Source of the DNA: Leptolyngbyaceae cyanobacterium C42_A2020_001
Lineage (GTDB): Bacteria; Cyanobacteriota; Cyanobacteriia; Leptolyngbyales; Leptolyngbyaceae
Direction: 5' to 3'
DNA: 37,794 bases
NCBI GenBank assembly: GCA_015272515.1
Contig: JACYLN010000114.1
Span: 1 to 37,794, forward strand
Positions 7,849-15,652 of this stretch are shown one piece after another. A program made the position numbers and the translations under genes. How positions within the stretch are numbered: the stretch's first letter is position 1; the number at the start of each line of letters is the position of its first letter. The notes under the pieces are model-generated. The model saw only the letters and a list, made by a program, of their open reading frames with translations, was not told the DNA's origin and did no database searches.

Positions 7849-8064
7849 ATGATTTCACATCAATGCCTCCCAAACGCCATTTCTGAACTGTTTGTTCAAG
7901 CTTCGACAACGTGCAAGCTAACACTGGCAGATCGCTACGGTATTTTGGCAGCGCTGTGTGAAGAAACCATGTCCGAGGAAGAAATGCAAGCTCTTGACCG
8001 CCTGTTTTATGCCATCCGCAAGGGGTATGTGCAGGTTGTTAATGACCTCTCAAGTGTTGTTTAA
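7849..8064 (+). CDS. Cyanobacterial mini-protein A
   Basis: The 71-residue product contains ISELFVQASTTCKLTLADRY followed by GILAALCEETMSEEEMQALD and RLFYAIRKGYVQVV. This is a small cyanobacterial family I recognise by pattern: a helical hairpin with a trial of the form (L/I)T-x-D-R-x-x-L-x-x-x-L, then EEExxxxxRLFxxIxxGxxxVV. The role is unknown. An earlier TTG (7774) keeps the frame open, but the ATG at 7849 gives the family's usual N-terminus. No clear RBS is seen. It is followed six bases after its stop by a paralogue, so the two probably form one unit. Confidence 0.65.
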   Translation: MISHQCLPNAISELFVQASTTCKLTLADRYGILAALCEETMSEEEMQALDRLFYAIRKGYVQVVNDLSSVV

Positions 8065-8070
8065 GCCACG

Positions 8071-8271
8071 GTGCAAGACGATCAGGTGCAGCCAGATATG
8101 CAATTAATCGAAATCATGACTCAAGTGCTAGAAACGGGTTTGTTGCCAATGGCAGTAGAGCGAAAAATTCATCGGCTTCTAGACAGCAAAGAAATTAGCG
8201 AAGCGGAAATGATGTTAATTGATCAGTTTATTGATGCGTTGGCACAGGGAGATGTGCAAGCGATCGCTTGA
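8071..8271 (+). CDS. Cyanobacterial mini-protein B (paralogue of A)
   Basis: The 66-residue product carries LIEIMTQVLETGLLPMAVER, KIHRLLDSKEISEAEMMLID and QFIDALAQGDVQAI. Aligned with its upstream neighbour it keeps the same positions of hydrophobics, the SEEE/SEAE acidic turn, the central D, and the final G-(Y/D)-VQ-(V/A). It begins with GTG at 8071, six bases after the previous stop; an ATG at 8098 with AGGTGC upstream is an alternative start giving 57 residues. It ends nine bases before the stop of the convergent beta-glucosidase gene. Function unknown; it looks like a tandem duplication that has diverged. Confidence 0.6.
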   Translation: MQDDQVQPDMQLIEIMTQVLETGLLPMAVERKIHRLLDSKEISEAEMMLIDQFIDALAQGDVQAIA

Positions 8272-8280
8272 TTGCAACCT

Positions 8281-9654
8281 TCACACAACGCGATTTTGGC
8301 GAATACATTCGGCATACCAGTGAAAGCTCGCTTTTGGGGTGCGCTGTTGGGTGCGGTAGTCGTTGTAAAGTAATCCAAATCGGTGCTCATACCCCCACGA
8401 CCATTCAAAGTTATCCATTAAGCTCCAGGCAAAATACCCTCGAACCGGATAGCCTTCTGCCACAGCCCGATGCAGCGATCGCAGATACTCCCGTAAATAG
8501 ACGATGCGATCGGTGTCTAAAATCTCTCCCTTGTCCGTCTTTTCATCCTGTGCAGCACAACCATTCTCTGTGATCAAAAGTGGAAGTTCTGGGCGTTGCA
8601 ACACCTCTGCAATGTGGCGGATTCCCCAATACAGGGCATCGGGCACTAGCCACAGCCAGGGCATATTTAATCGAGGATAGCCTTTGGCATAGTCTAAAAA
8701 TTCGTAGCCTTGAGCATTGTTGGTGGCTCGGACGTAAATTCCAGTGTAAATATTCAGCCCCAGAGCATCCAGGGGTTGATGAATTGTTTCCAGATCGCCT
8801 GGCAGAATATCGGGTGCATCGTTACCCAATTGTTCCCACTGAATTTCGCTGTAGGCTCCAGTTAATACGGGGAAAATAATCCCTCCGTTTGCCCAGTTCA
8901 CATGAAACGCCTTTTGAGCGGCGGCAATATCCTCTGGTGATTCGGTGAGTGGTACTGTGATTGAGGGATTATCGACCAGGACGATGGAGCAAGGTTGAGG
9001 CGAGGCGGCACGAATTGCTTGACAACCCAACCCATGAGCTAACAGAGCATGATGAGACGTTTGCCACACGTCTTTGCGGCGCGGTACCCGAGTTCCAGGG
9101 GCATGTTGGGGTGTTTGCAGTACGTCATAACCCAAGTGCGTGAAGCAGATGATTTCGTTGAGAGTCATCCAATTAGTGACGCGATCGCCCAACCGCTGCA
9201 CCACGGCTGTACAGTAATCGGCAAAATCGGTTGCCATTTCTCGACTGCGCCAGGAACCGTATTTGGTTTCCAATGCCTGGGGGCTGTCCCAATGAAACAG
9301 GGTGATGTGAGGCGTAATCCCTTTTGCCAGCAGGCAATCCACCAGGCGACGGTAAAAATCCATGCCTACTTCGTTCACTTGCCCGCGTCCATCCGGGATC
9401 ACTCGTGACCAGGAAATGCTGAAACGATAATGCTGAATACCCAGCCTCACCATCCATTCAACATCGCTCTCATACCGATGATAGTGATCATTGGCAATAG
9501 CCCCTGTATCGCCGTTTAGCACTCGTCCCCGGCGTGCACTAAACACATCCCATACGCTTGGCTTGCGTCCACCCTCATTGGCTGCGCCCTCAATTTGATA
9601 CGCAGAAGTCGCGGCTCCCCAAAGGAAATCACTCGGAAATTGGTAGCTAGTCAT
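8281..9654 (-). CDS. Beta-glucosidase, glycoside hydrolase family 1
   Basis: The 457-residue protein begins MTSYQFPSDFLWGAATSAYQ, the GH1 N-terminal signature. Catalytic residues are both present: acid/base Glu167 in MTLNEI and nucleophile Glu363 in LLITENG. The sugar-binding residues of HITLFHWDSPQAL and WSLMDNFEWSWGYEHRFGLL are also intact. It should be a cytoplasmic retaining beta-glycosidase acting on cellobiose, aryl-glucosides or beta-galactosides. No signal peptide is visible. The start at 9654 has AGG upstream and fits the family; the longer frame to 9717 adds residues with no homology and overlaps the decayed reductase remnant. It may serve in breakdown of oligosaccharides or plant-type glucosides; the exact substrate cannot be read from the sequence. 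Confidence 0.92.
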   Translation of the reverse strand: MTSYQFPSDFLWGAATSAYQIEGAANEGGRKPSVWDVFSARRGRVLNGDTGAIANDHYHRYESDVEWMVRLGIQHYRFSISWSRVIPDGRGQVNEVGMDFYRRLVDCLLAKGITPHITLFHWDSPQALETKYGSWRSREMATDFADYCTAVVQRLGDRVTNWMTLNEIICFTHLGYDVLQTPQHAPGTRVPRRKDVWQTSHHALLAHGLGCQAIRAASPQPCSIVLVDNPSITVPLTESPEDIAAAQKAFHVNWANGGIIFPVLTGAYSEIQWEQLGNDAPDILPGDLETIHQPLDALGLNIYTGIYVRATNNAQGYEFLDYAKGYPRLNMPWLWLVPDALYWGIRHIAEVLQRPELPLLITENGCAAQDEKTDKGEILDTDRIVYLREYLRSLHRAVAEGYPVRGYFAWSLMDNFEWSWGYEHRFGLLYNDYRTQQRTPKASFHWYAECIRQNRVV

Positions 9655-9688
9655 ACAAAACCTGGTTGAAACGCACGGATACTTACCA

Positions 9689-10111
9689 TCATGAAAGACT
9701 AGAAGCCTGTCGCCCACCCCTTCGTTGCTCTAACGCAGCAGGTAAGACTTGGATAGAAATCGTAGTGTCGGGATTTTGTAACTGCTGTGTTAAGTGACTC
9801 AACAATAGGAAGATAGGCAAATCCCTCTGGAATTTCAAAATTATTACAGTCAATTAAAATTTTGCCGCATGGCGTTTCAACAGAGGTCAGAACTTCCGCT
9901 GGATTGACTCCACGAACTGTATAAAGCAGGGCATCCCTAAATAACGCTGCTTCATTGTTGGTCCGCCTTGCGTTCCGCGTTCAACAAATGCTGCGACTGA
10001 CTCTCCTTTTTCTTTTGTTCGCGCACCAAAGAAAACTTCGTGCCGTGTTTCTGCCCATAGCAGACCGAGAGAGCGCCCTATATTACCGCTGCCGATAATC
10101 CCAATTTTCAT
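9689..10111 (-). pseudogene. Frameshifted NADPH-F420-reductase-like gene, truncated
   Basis: The first 46 codons encode MKIGIIGSGNIGRSLGLLWA and HEVFFGARTKEKGESVAAF, a Rossmann nucleotide-binding N-terminus of the NADPH-dependent F420 reductase / NAD(P)-binding family. The open frame ends at 9887, but homologous-looking sequence continues in another frame after about 9960 (NEAALFRDALLYTVRGVNPA and KILIDCNNFEIPEGFAYLPI). It then shifts again near 9793 (ESLTQQLQNPDTTISIQVLP) and stops at 9689. The second half expected for the family, about 100 residues, is missing. Two frameshifts and a truncation make this a decaying gene rather than a 74-residue protein. Sequencing error could explain one shift but not the missing half. 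Confidence 0.75.
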
Positions 10112-10179
10112 AAGTGGAGAACTCTCCTACCATTAGTTCCCACCATATTAGGTGCATTGAGTTAGTGAATGGACTCAGC

Positions 10180-12042
10180 CTATTGAAGATCCGATAGGTG
10201 GACACCGAGCCAACCTTGAAATTTTTGTTCCTGTTTGCGGGTGGGGCGATCGCAGGGCACGATCTGGTAGCGCGTAGGGCGAGGTTCTGCCAGGGTTAGC
10301 ATGGTCAGGCGCAGCTCGTCTTGATGGAAGAAGGCGACTTGGATCAGATTGCCAGGTTGAAAATCGCGCAGGCGATCGCTGAGTTGGTCAGCACTCACGC
10401 GAATCCCATTCATTGCCAGCAGTTCGTCTCCAGCATCCATCCCCACTCGCTGCGCCGGAGAATCGCTTTCCACAAACTTAATTACTTCCCGTCCGTTTTC
10501 GGTCTTGAGGGTTAAACCTAGATAGGGCACCGAGCTATCGCCTTCGGCGTTTAGCCGTAAGCCAAATGGTTCCAGGTATTCATCAAAGGGTAGTTCTTCG
10601 GAACTGTGAAGAAAGCGTTGAAACAAGTGGCTTAAATCGGTGCCAGCAACTAACTCAATGACCTGCTGAAGGTCTTCGGGTGTAAAACCAATTTCTGGCT
10701 TGCCAAAGCGTTCCCACATTTGACGCATAACATCGTCCAGCGATCGCCCGTTGTTGTGACGCTCTCGAATCAGCAAATCCAACAGCAGCGATACCATCTC
10801 ACCCTTCAAGTAATAGGACATCTGGGAGTTGGGGCTGTTGGCATCCTGGCGATATAGCTTAATCCAGGCATCAAAGCTGGACTCTGCCAACGGTTGAACT
10901 TTGCGACCCGGCGTGGTTAAAAAGCGAGTAATTTCTTTGCTCAAGGCACTGAAGTAAGCCCGCACATCATACACTCCCGCTCGATACGGAATCACCAGAT
11001 CGTAATAGCTAGTGGTGCCTTCGCTAAACCAGAGGGAGGGGGTGTAGTTTTCCTGGTCATAATCGAACATTTCCAACGCTTTGGGACGGATGCGCTTGAC
11101 GTTCCAAAGATGGAAAAATTCGTGGGCAACCAGTTGAATGAAGCGATCGTACTTTTCTTTGTTGCGAAATCCAAACCGTTGATAGATTAATGAACAGCAG
11201 TTTTTATGCTCTAACCCGCCGAATCCCTGAGACGACAGATGCAGCAAGAACAGGTAGCGATCGTAGGGCAATTCTCCAAACAAATCAGTTTCTACCTGGA
11301 TCACGCGCTGCATATCTAACAGCAGTGGCTCTGGCTCCAGGTTTCCCTCTCCCCACACAGCAAGCTGGTGAGGTTTACCTGCCGCCTCAAACTCGTATAG
11401 GCGATGCTTGCCAACCTCAAAGGGGCTGTCAACCAGGGTGTCAAAATCCTGTGCTTCAAAGGTGTTGGGTTCGTTTTCAACGGCTGGCAATGCTGTGACC
11501 ACTTGCCAATCGGGGCGGGGCGGGGCGATCGCTACCCGAATTGGAGCACGCTCGTAGCCCGGAACGTAGAGAAAAACAGCCGCTCCATTAAAGTAGCCAT
11601 GAGAAATATCGAGATGGTTAGTACGCACCGAGAGTTCGTTGGCATAGATGCGATACTGAATCCTCAAATCTGCATGACCCTGAGTATTCACCTGCCAATG
11701 GTTCTTGCCAGCTTTGCGCCATGGCAGCGCCATACCCGACGCTGTTGCCGCGTGAAAATTCTGTAGATGGCGGGCGTACTCCCGAACTAGATAAGACCCT
11801 GGTGTCCAAACAGGCATCTTCAGATCCAGCCAATCTGAGCCGTTTCTCCAACCTGTGAATTGAAGCGATACCTCAAACAGGTGGGAAGACGGATTCGGCA
11901 TCGCCACCTGATACAACAATTGCAATGGCAGCGGTTTCGGTGTTGGAGTTGGTACAGATTCCACTGGATAAAGCCTGGAATCTCGCTGTTCCAGGCTTTC
12001 GCTTTCTGTGACTTGTTCTGAATCCCACGACTCGCGATTCAT
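10180..12042 (-). CDS. M61-family metallopeptidase with PDZ domain
   Basis: The 620-residue protein belongs to the glycyl-aminopeptidase-like M61 family. The zinc motif HEFFH is at residues 307-311 and is followed by the family signature WNVKRIRP and by LWFSEGTTSYY with the third ligand Glu near 340. A beta-rich N-terminal domain (about 40-215) has MPVWTPGSYLVREYARHLQ, typical of the family. A PDZ domain at about 515-590 (FVESDSPAQRVGMDAGDELL) probably binds peptide C-termini. There is no obvious signal peptide, so it is likely cytoplasmic. The first 35 residues are charged and proline-rich and not conserved-looking, so the true start could be internal. It is downstream of the Crp gene by 39 bases and possibly co-transcribed. 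Confidence 0.9.
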   Translation of the reverse strand: MNRESWDSEQVTESESLEQRDSRLYPVESVPTPTPKPLPLQLLYQVAMPNPSSHLFEVSLQFTGWRNGSDWLDLKMPVWTPGSYLVREYARHLQNFHAATASGMALPWRKAGKNHWQVNTQGHADLRIQYRIYANELSVRTNHLDISHGYFNGAAVFLYVPGYERAPIRVAIAPPRPDWQVVTALPAVENEPNTFEAQDFDTLVDSPFEVGKHRLYEFEAAGKPHQLAVWGEGNLEPEPLLLDMQRVIQVETDLFGELPYDRYLFLLHLSSQGFGGLEHKNCCSLIYQRFGFRNKEKYDRFIQLVAHEFFHLWNVKRIRPKALEMFDYDQENYTPSLWFSEGTTSYYDLVIPYRAGVYDVRAYFSALSKEITRFLTTPGRKVQPLAESSFDAWIKLYRQDANSPNSQMSYYLKGEMVSLLLDLLIRERHNNGRSLDDVMRQMWERFGKPEIGFTPEDLQQVIELVAGTDLSHLFQRFLHSSEELPFDEYLEPFGLRLNAEGDSSVPYLGLTLKTENGREVIKFVESDSPAQRVGMDAGDELLAMNGIRVSADQLSDRLRDFQPGNLIQVAFFHQDELRLTMLTLAEPRPTRYQIVPCDRPTRKQEQKFQGWLGVHLSDLQ

Positions 12043-12081
12043 CCCAGGTTTACTCCAGTATCAACACTAGCCACACTAGCA

Positions 12082-12774
12082 CTAAACCTTTCCAGCCAGA
12101 TGCATGAGTTGCTTCATGTTGAGAATATGCATTACTTGGCTAGTGGTATCGGTCTTAATCCAACCCTTGCTATCCAGCTTCTCCATAATTTTGATTGTTT
12201 CTTCCACGCCGATGTCGCTCACATCCGCTAAATCTTTTGCCGGAATATTGAAAATGTTGATTCCACTGGCTGATTCATGTCCATAGCTTTCTGCCAGAGT
12301 TACGAGAGTGTTGGCAAGTTTTACCGCAGGGGGTTGATGGCGAAGCTGGAACCGTAGATTGGTTTGGCGCAAACGCCGCACCATTAATTGCAGCATTCGG
12401 TGGTGTAGCTGTGAATCTTTGAACAGGGTTTGAATGAACCGCTGAGCTGAAATGCTGATGAGTTTGACTGGAGATAGAGCGATTACATCGGTGGAGCGGG
12501 GAGATTCATCCAAAATCGCCATCTCGCCAAAAAAGTCTCCCCGACCCAGAATTGCGAGCGTGACGACGTTATCTTCCCCAGCCCCCGATAATCGACGAAC
12601 CTTGACCCAGCCAGAAACAATGAAGTAGACGGCATTGCCCCAGGCATCTTCCATGAGCACTGCGCGATTCGCTGGATATTCATGCTCCACAGCGACAGAG
12701 AGTAACCATTCTAGTGTTTCCGGGTTAGCAGCAGTTAAAAGAGGAAACAGCTCACTAAACGCTTCGGTCTGCAT
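12082..12774 (-). CDS. Crp/Fnr-family transcriptional regulator
   Basis: The 230-residue protein has a cyclic-nucleotide-binding domain at about residues 5-120 with the cassette GDFFGEMAILDESPRSTDVI; Glu84 and Arg93 are the residues that contact cAMP in Crp. A dimerisation helix (about 110-140) and a C-terminal HTH (about 170-220) follow. The HTH reads PAKDLADVSDIGVEETIKIM, which differs from the usual (S/T)RE(T)(V)SR recognition helix: the DNA-contacting Arg residues are replaced. Ligand binding is therefore likely while DNA specificity may differ from classical CRP. Its gene lies between an IMPase-family gene and the M61 peptidase on the same strand, with 39- to 71-base gaps. Confidence 0.88.
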   Translation of the reverse strand: MQTEAFSELFPLLTAANPETLEWLLSVAVEHEYPANRAVLMEDAWGNAVYFIVSGWVKVRRLSGAGEDNVVTLAILGRGDFFGEMAILDESPRSTDVIALSPVKLISISAQRFIQTLFKDSQLHHRMLQLMVRRLRQTNLRFQLRHQPPAVKLANTLVTLAESYGHESASGINIFNIPAKDLADVSDIGVEETIKIMEKLDSKGWIKTDTTSQVMHILNMKQLMHLAGKV

Positions 12775-12845
12775 GAAAAATGTTTAGAGGTAGAACGACG
12801 AGTGGTCTGTAAAAATACTAGCAGTGTAAAAAAGCGAGCAAAACA

Positions 12846-13739
12846 CTAGTATAAACAGTCTGACTCCACTCTCACACCTGATTTTTTGGATGTGCTATGA
12901 ATCGCGGCAACCAATTTGGGGCGTAGTTCTGCAATTAGATGAGGCTGCCCAATCAGGATGGCTTGTTTGTGGGCAAGGGTATCTGGATCGATCGCGTTTG
13001 GCACAAAGCAGATTGGTTCCCCTTCAAGACTGCAACAGGCGAGTCCTGCGGTTTTTGCCAGGGACAAAGGTCCGGTTGTATCCCAGAGCTTCACTCGTCG
13101 ATTTAGATACAGATACAAGTCAGCGCGTCCCATCACTACTTCCAGCACCTTCAACCCAAAGCTACCGATGAAATAAAACTCAACATTTGGTAAGGCAGTA
13201 ACAATCGCGGCTCCATATCGCTGATGGTCACGGTGCCCAATTAACATCCGCAGAGGAGCAGTTGGGGATGACTGGCGCGATTCCATGGGGAGTGGAGTTG
13301 GGTCGCGATCGCCCGTCGCTTCAAATAATCCCCAGTTAACACCACCAAAATACATCTGGTCACGGCTTGGAGCATAAACCCATCCGGCGCGGGGTTGATA
13401 GTCTTCCAGTAACCCAACCATGACAGAGTAATTGCCTCGCCCGTGAATAAAATCTTCGGTGCCGTCGATCGGGTCGATGCACCACAAACGCGAGAAATTG
13501 TTATGAAATTGCTGGCGCGATCGCCGATTTTCTTCAGTGATCACGCCGTCATTGGGAAACAGGTCTGTAAATGCAGTCGCCAACTGTACATCCAGCGCTG
13601 CATCAATGTTAGTGACATAATCCTCCGGTCCTTTTTCAGTGACTTCAAACCCCTCAGAAGCCATCTGTTCTGCCTGTAAACCGCAACGGCGAATAATCTG
13701 TCGAATTTTTCGATCTAAATCAGAGGAAATTGGGGTCAT
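12846..13739 (-). CDS. Inositol monophosphatase family protein
   Basis: This 297-residue Mg-dependent phosphatase has the family motifs in order: VITEE (residues 66-70) supplying a metal-binding Glu, CIDPIDGTEDFIHG (87-100) with Asp89 and Asp92, and KLWDTTGPLSLAKTAG near 215-230 with the third metal-binding Asp. The family includes inositol monophosphatases, fructose-1,6-bisphosphatases and 3'(2'),5'-bisphosphate nucleotidases (CysQ). The sequence does not separate these clearly. In cyanobacteria such enzymes may act in sulfate assimilation (PAP hydrolysis) or inositol metabolism. There is no signal peptide. It precedes the Crp gene by 71 bases on the same strand. Confidence 0.88.
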   Translation of the reverse strand: MTPISSDLDRKIRQIIRRCGLQAEQMASEGFEVTEKGPEDYVTNIDAALDVQLATAFTDLFPNDGVITEENRRSRQQFHNNFSRLWCIDPIDGTEDFIHGRGNYSVMVGLLEDYQPRAGWVYAPSRDQMYFGGVNWGLFEATGDRDPTPLPMESRQSSPTAPLRMLIGHRDHQRYGAAIVTALPNVEFYFIGSFGLKVLEVVMGRADLYLYLNRRVKLWDTTGPLSLAKTAGLACCSLEGEPICFVPNAIDPDTLAHKQAILIGQPHLIAELRPKLVAAIHSTSKKSGVRVESDCLY

Positions 13740-13836
13740 AGGATGTCACTGGGATAGTGCCTTTTAAACGCAAAGAGCGCAATGCCAAAAAGGCTTGCGC
13801 TTACGAACTTTGAATACTCCCTTCCAATGGAGTCGT

Positions 13837-14136
13837 TTAGTACAGAGCTTCTTCTTGATGAGTTTGAATCGTAACATCAGATGTGGGGTAAGCCACACAG
13901 GTTAGAACGTAGCCTGCTTGAATTTGGTCATCATCCAGGAAGGATTGATCGGATTGATCAACACCTCCAGAAACCAGCTTACCAGCGCAGGTTGAGCAAG
14001 CACCTGCACGACAGGAGTAAGGCAGGTCAATCCCTTGTTCTTCAGCCGCGTCGAGAATGTACTCGTCATCGGGAACATCAATGGTTGTGTTCAACCCTTC
14101 GGCTTCGTTAATTAGGGTAACTTTAAAAGTTGCCAT
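13837..14136 (-). CDS. petF: Plant-type [2Fe-2S] ferredoxin
   Basis: The 99-residue protein, [10 protein letters not shown]..., is the photosynthetic ferredoxin that carries electrons from photosystem I to ferredoxin-NADP reductase and other acceptors. The four cluster cysteines are present as CRAGACSTC (Cys42, 47, 50) and Cys80 in YVLTCVAYP. Length and acidity match the main PetF1 type. The start at 14136 has GAGAGGA upstream at the right distance; the longer frame to 14166 is not supported. It is divergent from bvdR, whose enzyme is also tied to phycobilin metabolism. It is probably monocistronic with a promoter in the 370-bp divergent spacer. Confidence 0.95.
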   Translation of the reverse strand: MATFKVTLINEAEGLNTTIDVPDDEYILDAAEEQGIDLPYSCRAGACSTCAGKLVSGGVDQSDQSFLDDDQIQAGYVLTCVAYPTSDVTIQTHQEEALY

Positions 14137-14172
14137 CAGTGGTCCTCTCAATAATGGATACAGCACTTGAGC

Positions 14173-14202
14173 TTGTTAAAGATTAAGGAAAAGTGGTCTC
14201 AA
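14173..14202 (-). promoter_or_regulatory. Possible petF promoter
   Basis: On the minus strand, TTGAGA (14202-14197) and TAACAA (14178-14173) are separated by 18 bases. The first is a 5/6 match to a -35 box, the second only a 3/6 match to a -10 box. It would give a leader of about 30 bases containing the GAGAGGA site. I see nothing else notable in the spacer 14137-14509 beyond a CCTGGA/TCCAGG inverted repeat at 14395-14428 before bvdR. Confidence 0.3.
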
Positions 14203-14509
14203 ATTTAAGACTACTTAACATCTCAATCTCACCATTTTTGATACTACGGGATAAATCAACCATTGATACCGTTGAAGCTCGTTTGGGACGAATGGGATTC
14301 GTAATGAAAACGGGCAATTTAATCTGCTTATCTTATAGGACGACTACAAAATTTCTCGAATTGGGTCAGAAGTAGGGAGAAAAGCCGGAAAAGACCTGGA
14401 AGATCAGCATTTTGTGTAGAAGTCCAGGGATTTGAGAAATCTTTAATAGCCAGCATAAACACTATGATGTTTTCTTATGAATGCATCGAGAGTGGAACGG
14501 GTTTTGCCT

Positions 14510-15475
14510 ATGCGAGTGGGTTTGATTGGAACAGGCTATGCCGCCAAACTACGAGCTGAAGCTCTGAAAGCAGAGCCTCGTGCAGAATTGGTTGCGATCG
14601 CGGGACGCACCCCAGCACGTACTCAGGAGTTTAGCCACACCTACGGCGCGATCGCCTGTGCCTCCTGGCAAGATTTACTCATGCTGCCTGATCTCGACTT
14701 GGTGGTGATTTCTACTGTAAATCAAGATCATGGTGCGATCGCCCACGCCGCCCTGACTGCCCAAAAGCACGTAATCGTGGAATACCCATTGTCGCTAGAT
14801 GTAGCAGAAGCACAAGCACTGCTTGACTTAGCAACAACTCAAAACAAACTATTACACGTTGAACACATCGAATTGTTGGGCGGTGTCCATCAAGCGCTGC
14901 GAACAACCCTTCCACGAATTGGCTCTGTTTTTTACGCCCGCTACGCCACCCTCAAACCCGAACATCCTGCTCCTCAGCGCTGGAGCTATCACACGCAAAC
15001 ATTTGGCTTCCCCCTCATGGGGGCACTCTCCCGGTTGCATCGACTAGTGGATTTGTTTGGGGAGGTAGACACGGTTGCCTGTAGTGCCCATTTTGAAAAA
15101 ACCTCCGATTTCTACTACTCTACTTGCCTCTGCACAGCTCATTTGCAGTTCAGAAATGGCGTAATGGCAGAAGTAACGTATGGCAAGGGGGAAGCGCTGT
15201 GGCAGGCAGAACGAAAATTTGAAGTGCAGGGTGAACAAGGAGCACTGGTGTTTGCTGGAGAACAAGGAACCCTGATTAACGCAGACGGAGTGGAAGCATT
15301 GGAGGTAGGGGGGCGACGGGGACTCTTTGCCAAAGACACAACAATGGTGCTGGATTTCTTAACGCTAGGAAACCCACTTTATGTCACACCTGAAGCCAGC
15401 CTCTACACGTTGAAAGTAGCGGATGCAGCTCGTCGGGCGGCAGAAGAGGGACAGAGGTTGAGGATTGGAGATTGA
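14510..15475 (+). CDS. bvdR: Biliverdin reductase
   Basis: The 321-residue Gfo/Idh/MocA-type oxidoreductase closely follows what I recall of Synechocystis BvdR: VGLIGTGYAAKLRAE at the N-terminal Rossmann fold, HVIVEYPLSL, LLHVEHIELLGGVHQALR, VFYARY, PAPQRWSYHTQTFGFPLMGA and the late GRRGLFAKDT. It reduces biliverdin IXalpha to bilirubin with NADPH, and in cyanobacteria it affects normal phycobiliprotein assembly. ATG 14510 is chosen because the Rossmann motif begins there; an in-frame ATG at 14477 would add 11 residues. The last codons (RLRIGD) lie within a GGTTGAGGATTGGAGATTGA repeat word, suggesting the 3' end has been altered by the spacer repeat. It converges with amiC. Confidence 0.88.
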   Translation: MRVGLIGTGYAAKLRAEALKAEPRAELVAIAGRTPARTQEFSHTYGAIACASWQDLLMLPDLDLVVISTVNQDHGAIAHAALTAQKHVIVEYPLSLDVAEAQALLDLATTQNKLLHVEHIELLGGVHQALRTTLPRIGSVFYARYATLKPEHPAPQRWSYHTQTFGFPLMGALSRLHRLVDLFGEVDTVACSAHFEKTSDFYYSTCLCTAHLQFRNGVMAEVTYGKGEALWQAERKFEVQGEQGALVFAGEQGTLINADGVEALEVGGRRGLFAKDTTMVLDFLTLGNPLYVTPEASLYTLKVADAARRAAEEGQRLRIGD

Positions 15476-15650
15476 AGAAGATGGGCAATGGGGTAGGTGG
15501 GTAGGTCGGGAGACGGGGAGACAGGGAGATGGAAACTCACTCACCCACTCACTCACCCACTCACTCACTCACCCACTCACTCACCCACTCACTCACTCAC
15601 TCACCCACTCGCTTACCTTCCTCATCTCCTACTTCTGACTCCTTTCTTCA
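15476..15650. repeat. STRR-like block with CACTCACC tandem repeats
   Basis: This spacer between the convergent bvdR and amiC genes begins with a G-rich run (about 15490-15532, words like GGGTAGGT and GGGAGAC). A tandem array of CACTCAC/CCACTCACT units at about 15536-15612 follows, then CTTACCTTCCTCATCTCC and ACTTCTGACTCC. The plus strand switches from purine-rich to pyrimidine-rich, so the halves can partly pair. It is the longest of the repeat blocks outside genes and contains no coding signal. Confidence 0.75.
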
Positions 15651-15652
15651 CC

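Noticed and set aside
8268-8573. 101-residue plus-strand frame opposite the beta-glucosidase C-terminus
   Set aside because: It is antisense to well-conserved GH1 motifs and has no homology pattern of its own.
9887-10111. Independent 74-residue protein
   Set aside because: Homologous sequence continues in other frames downstream, so it is the first part of a frameshifted pseudogene.
15534-15612. Possible CRISPR-like array
   Set aside because: Units are 4-8 bases and contiguous, with no unique spacers and no cas genes; it is a simple tandem repeat.
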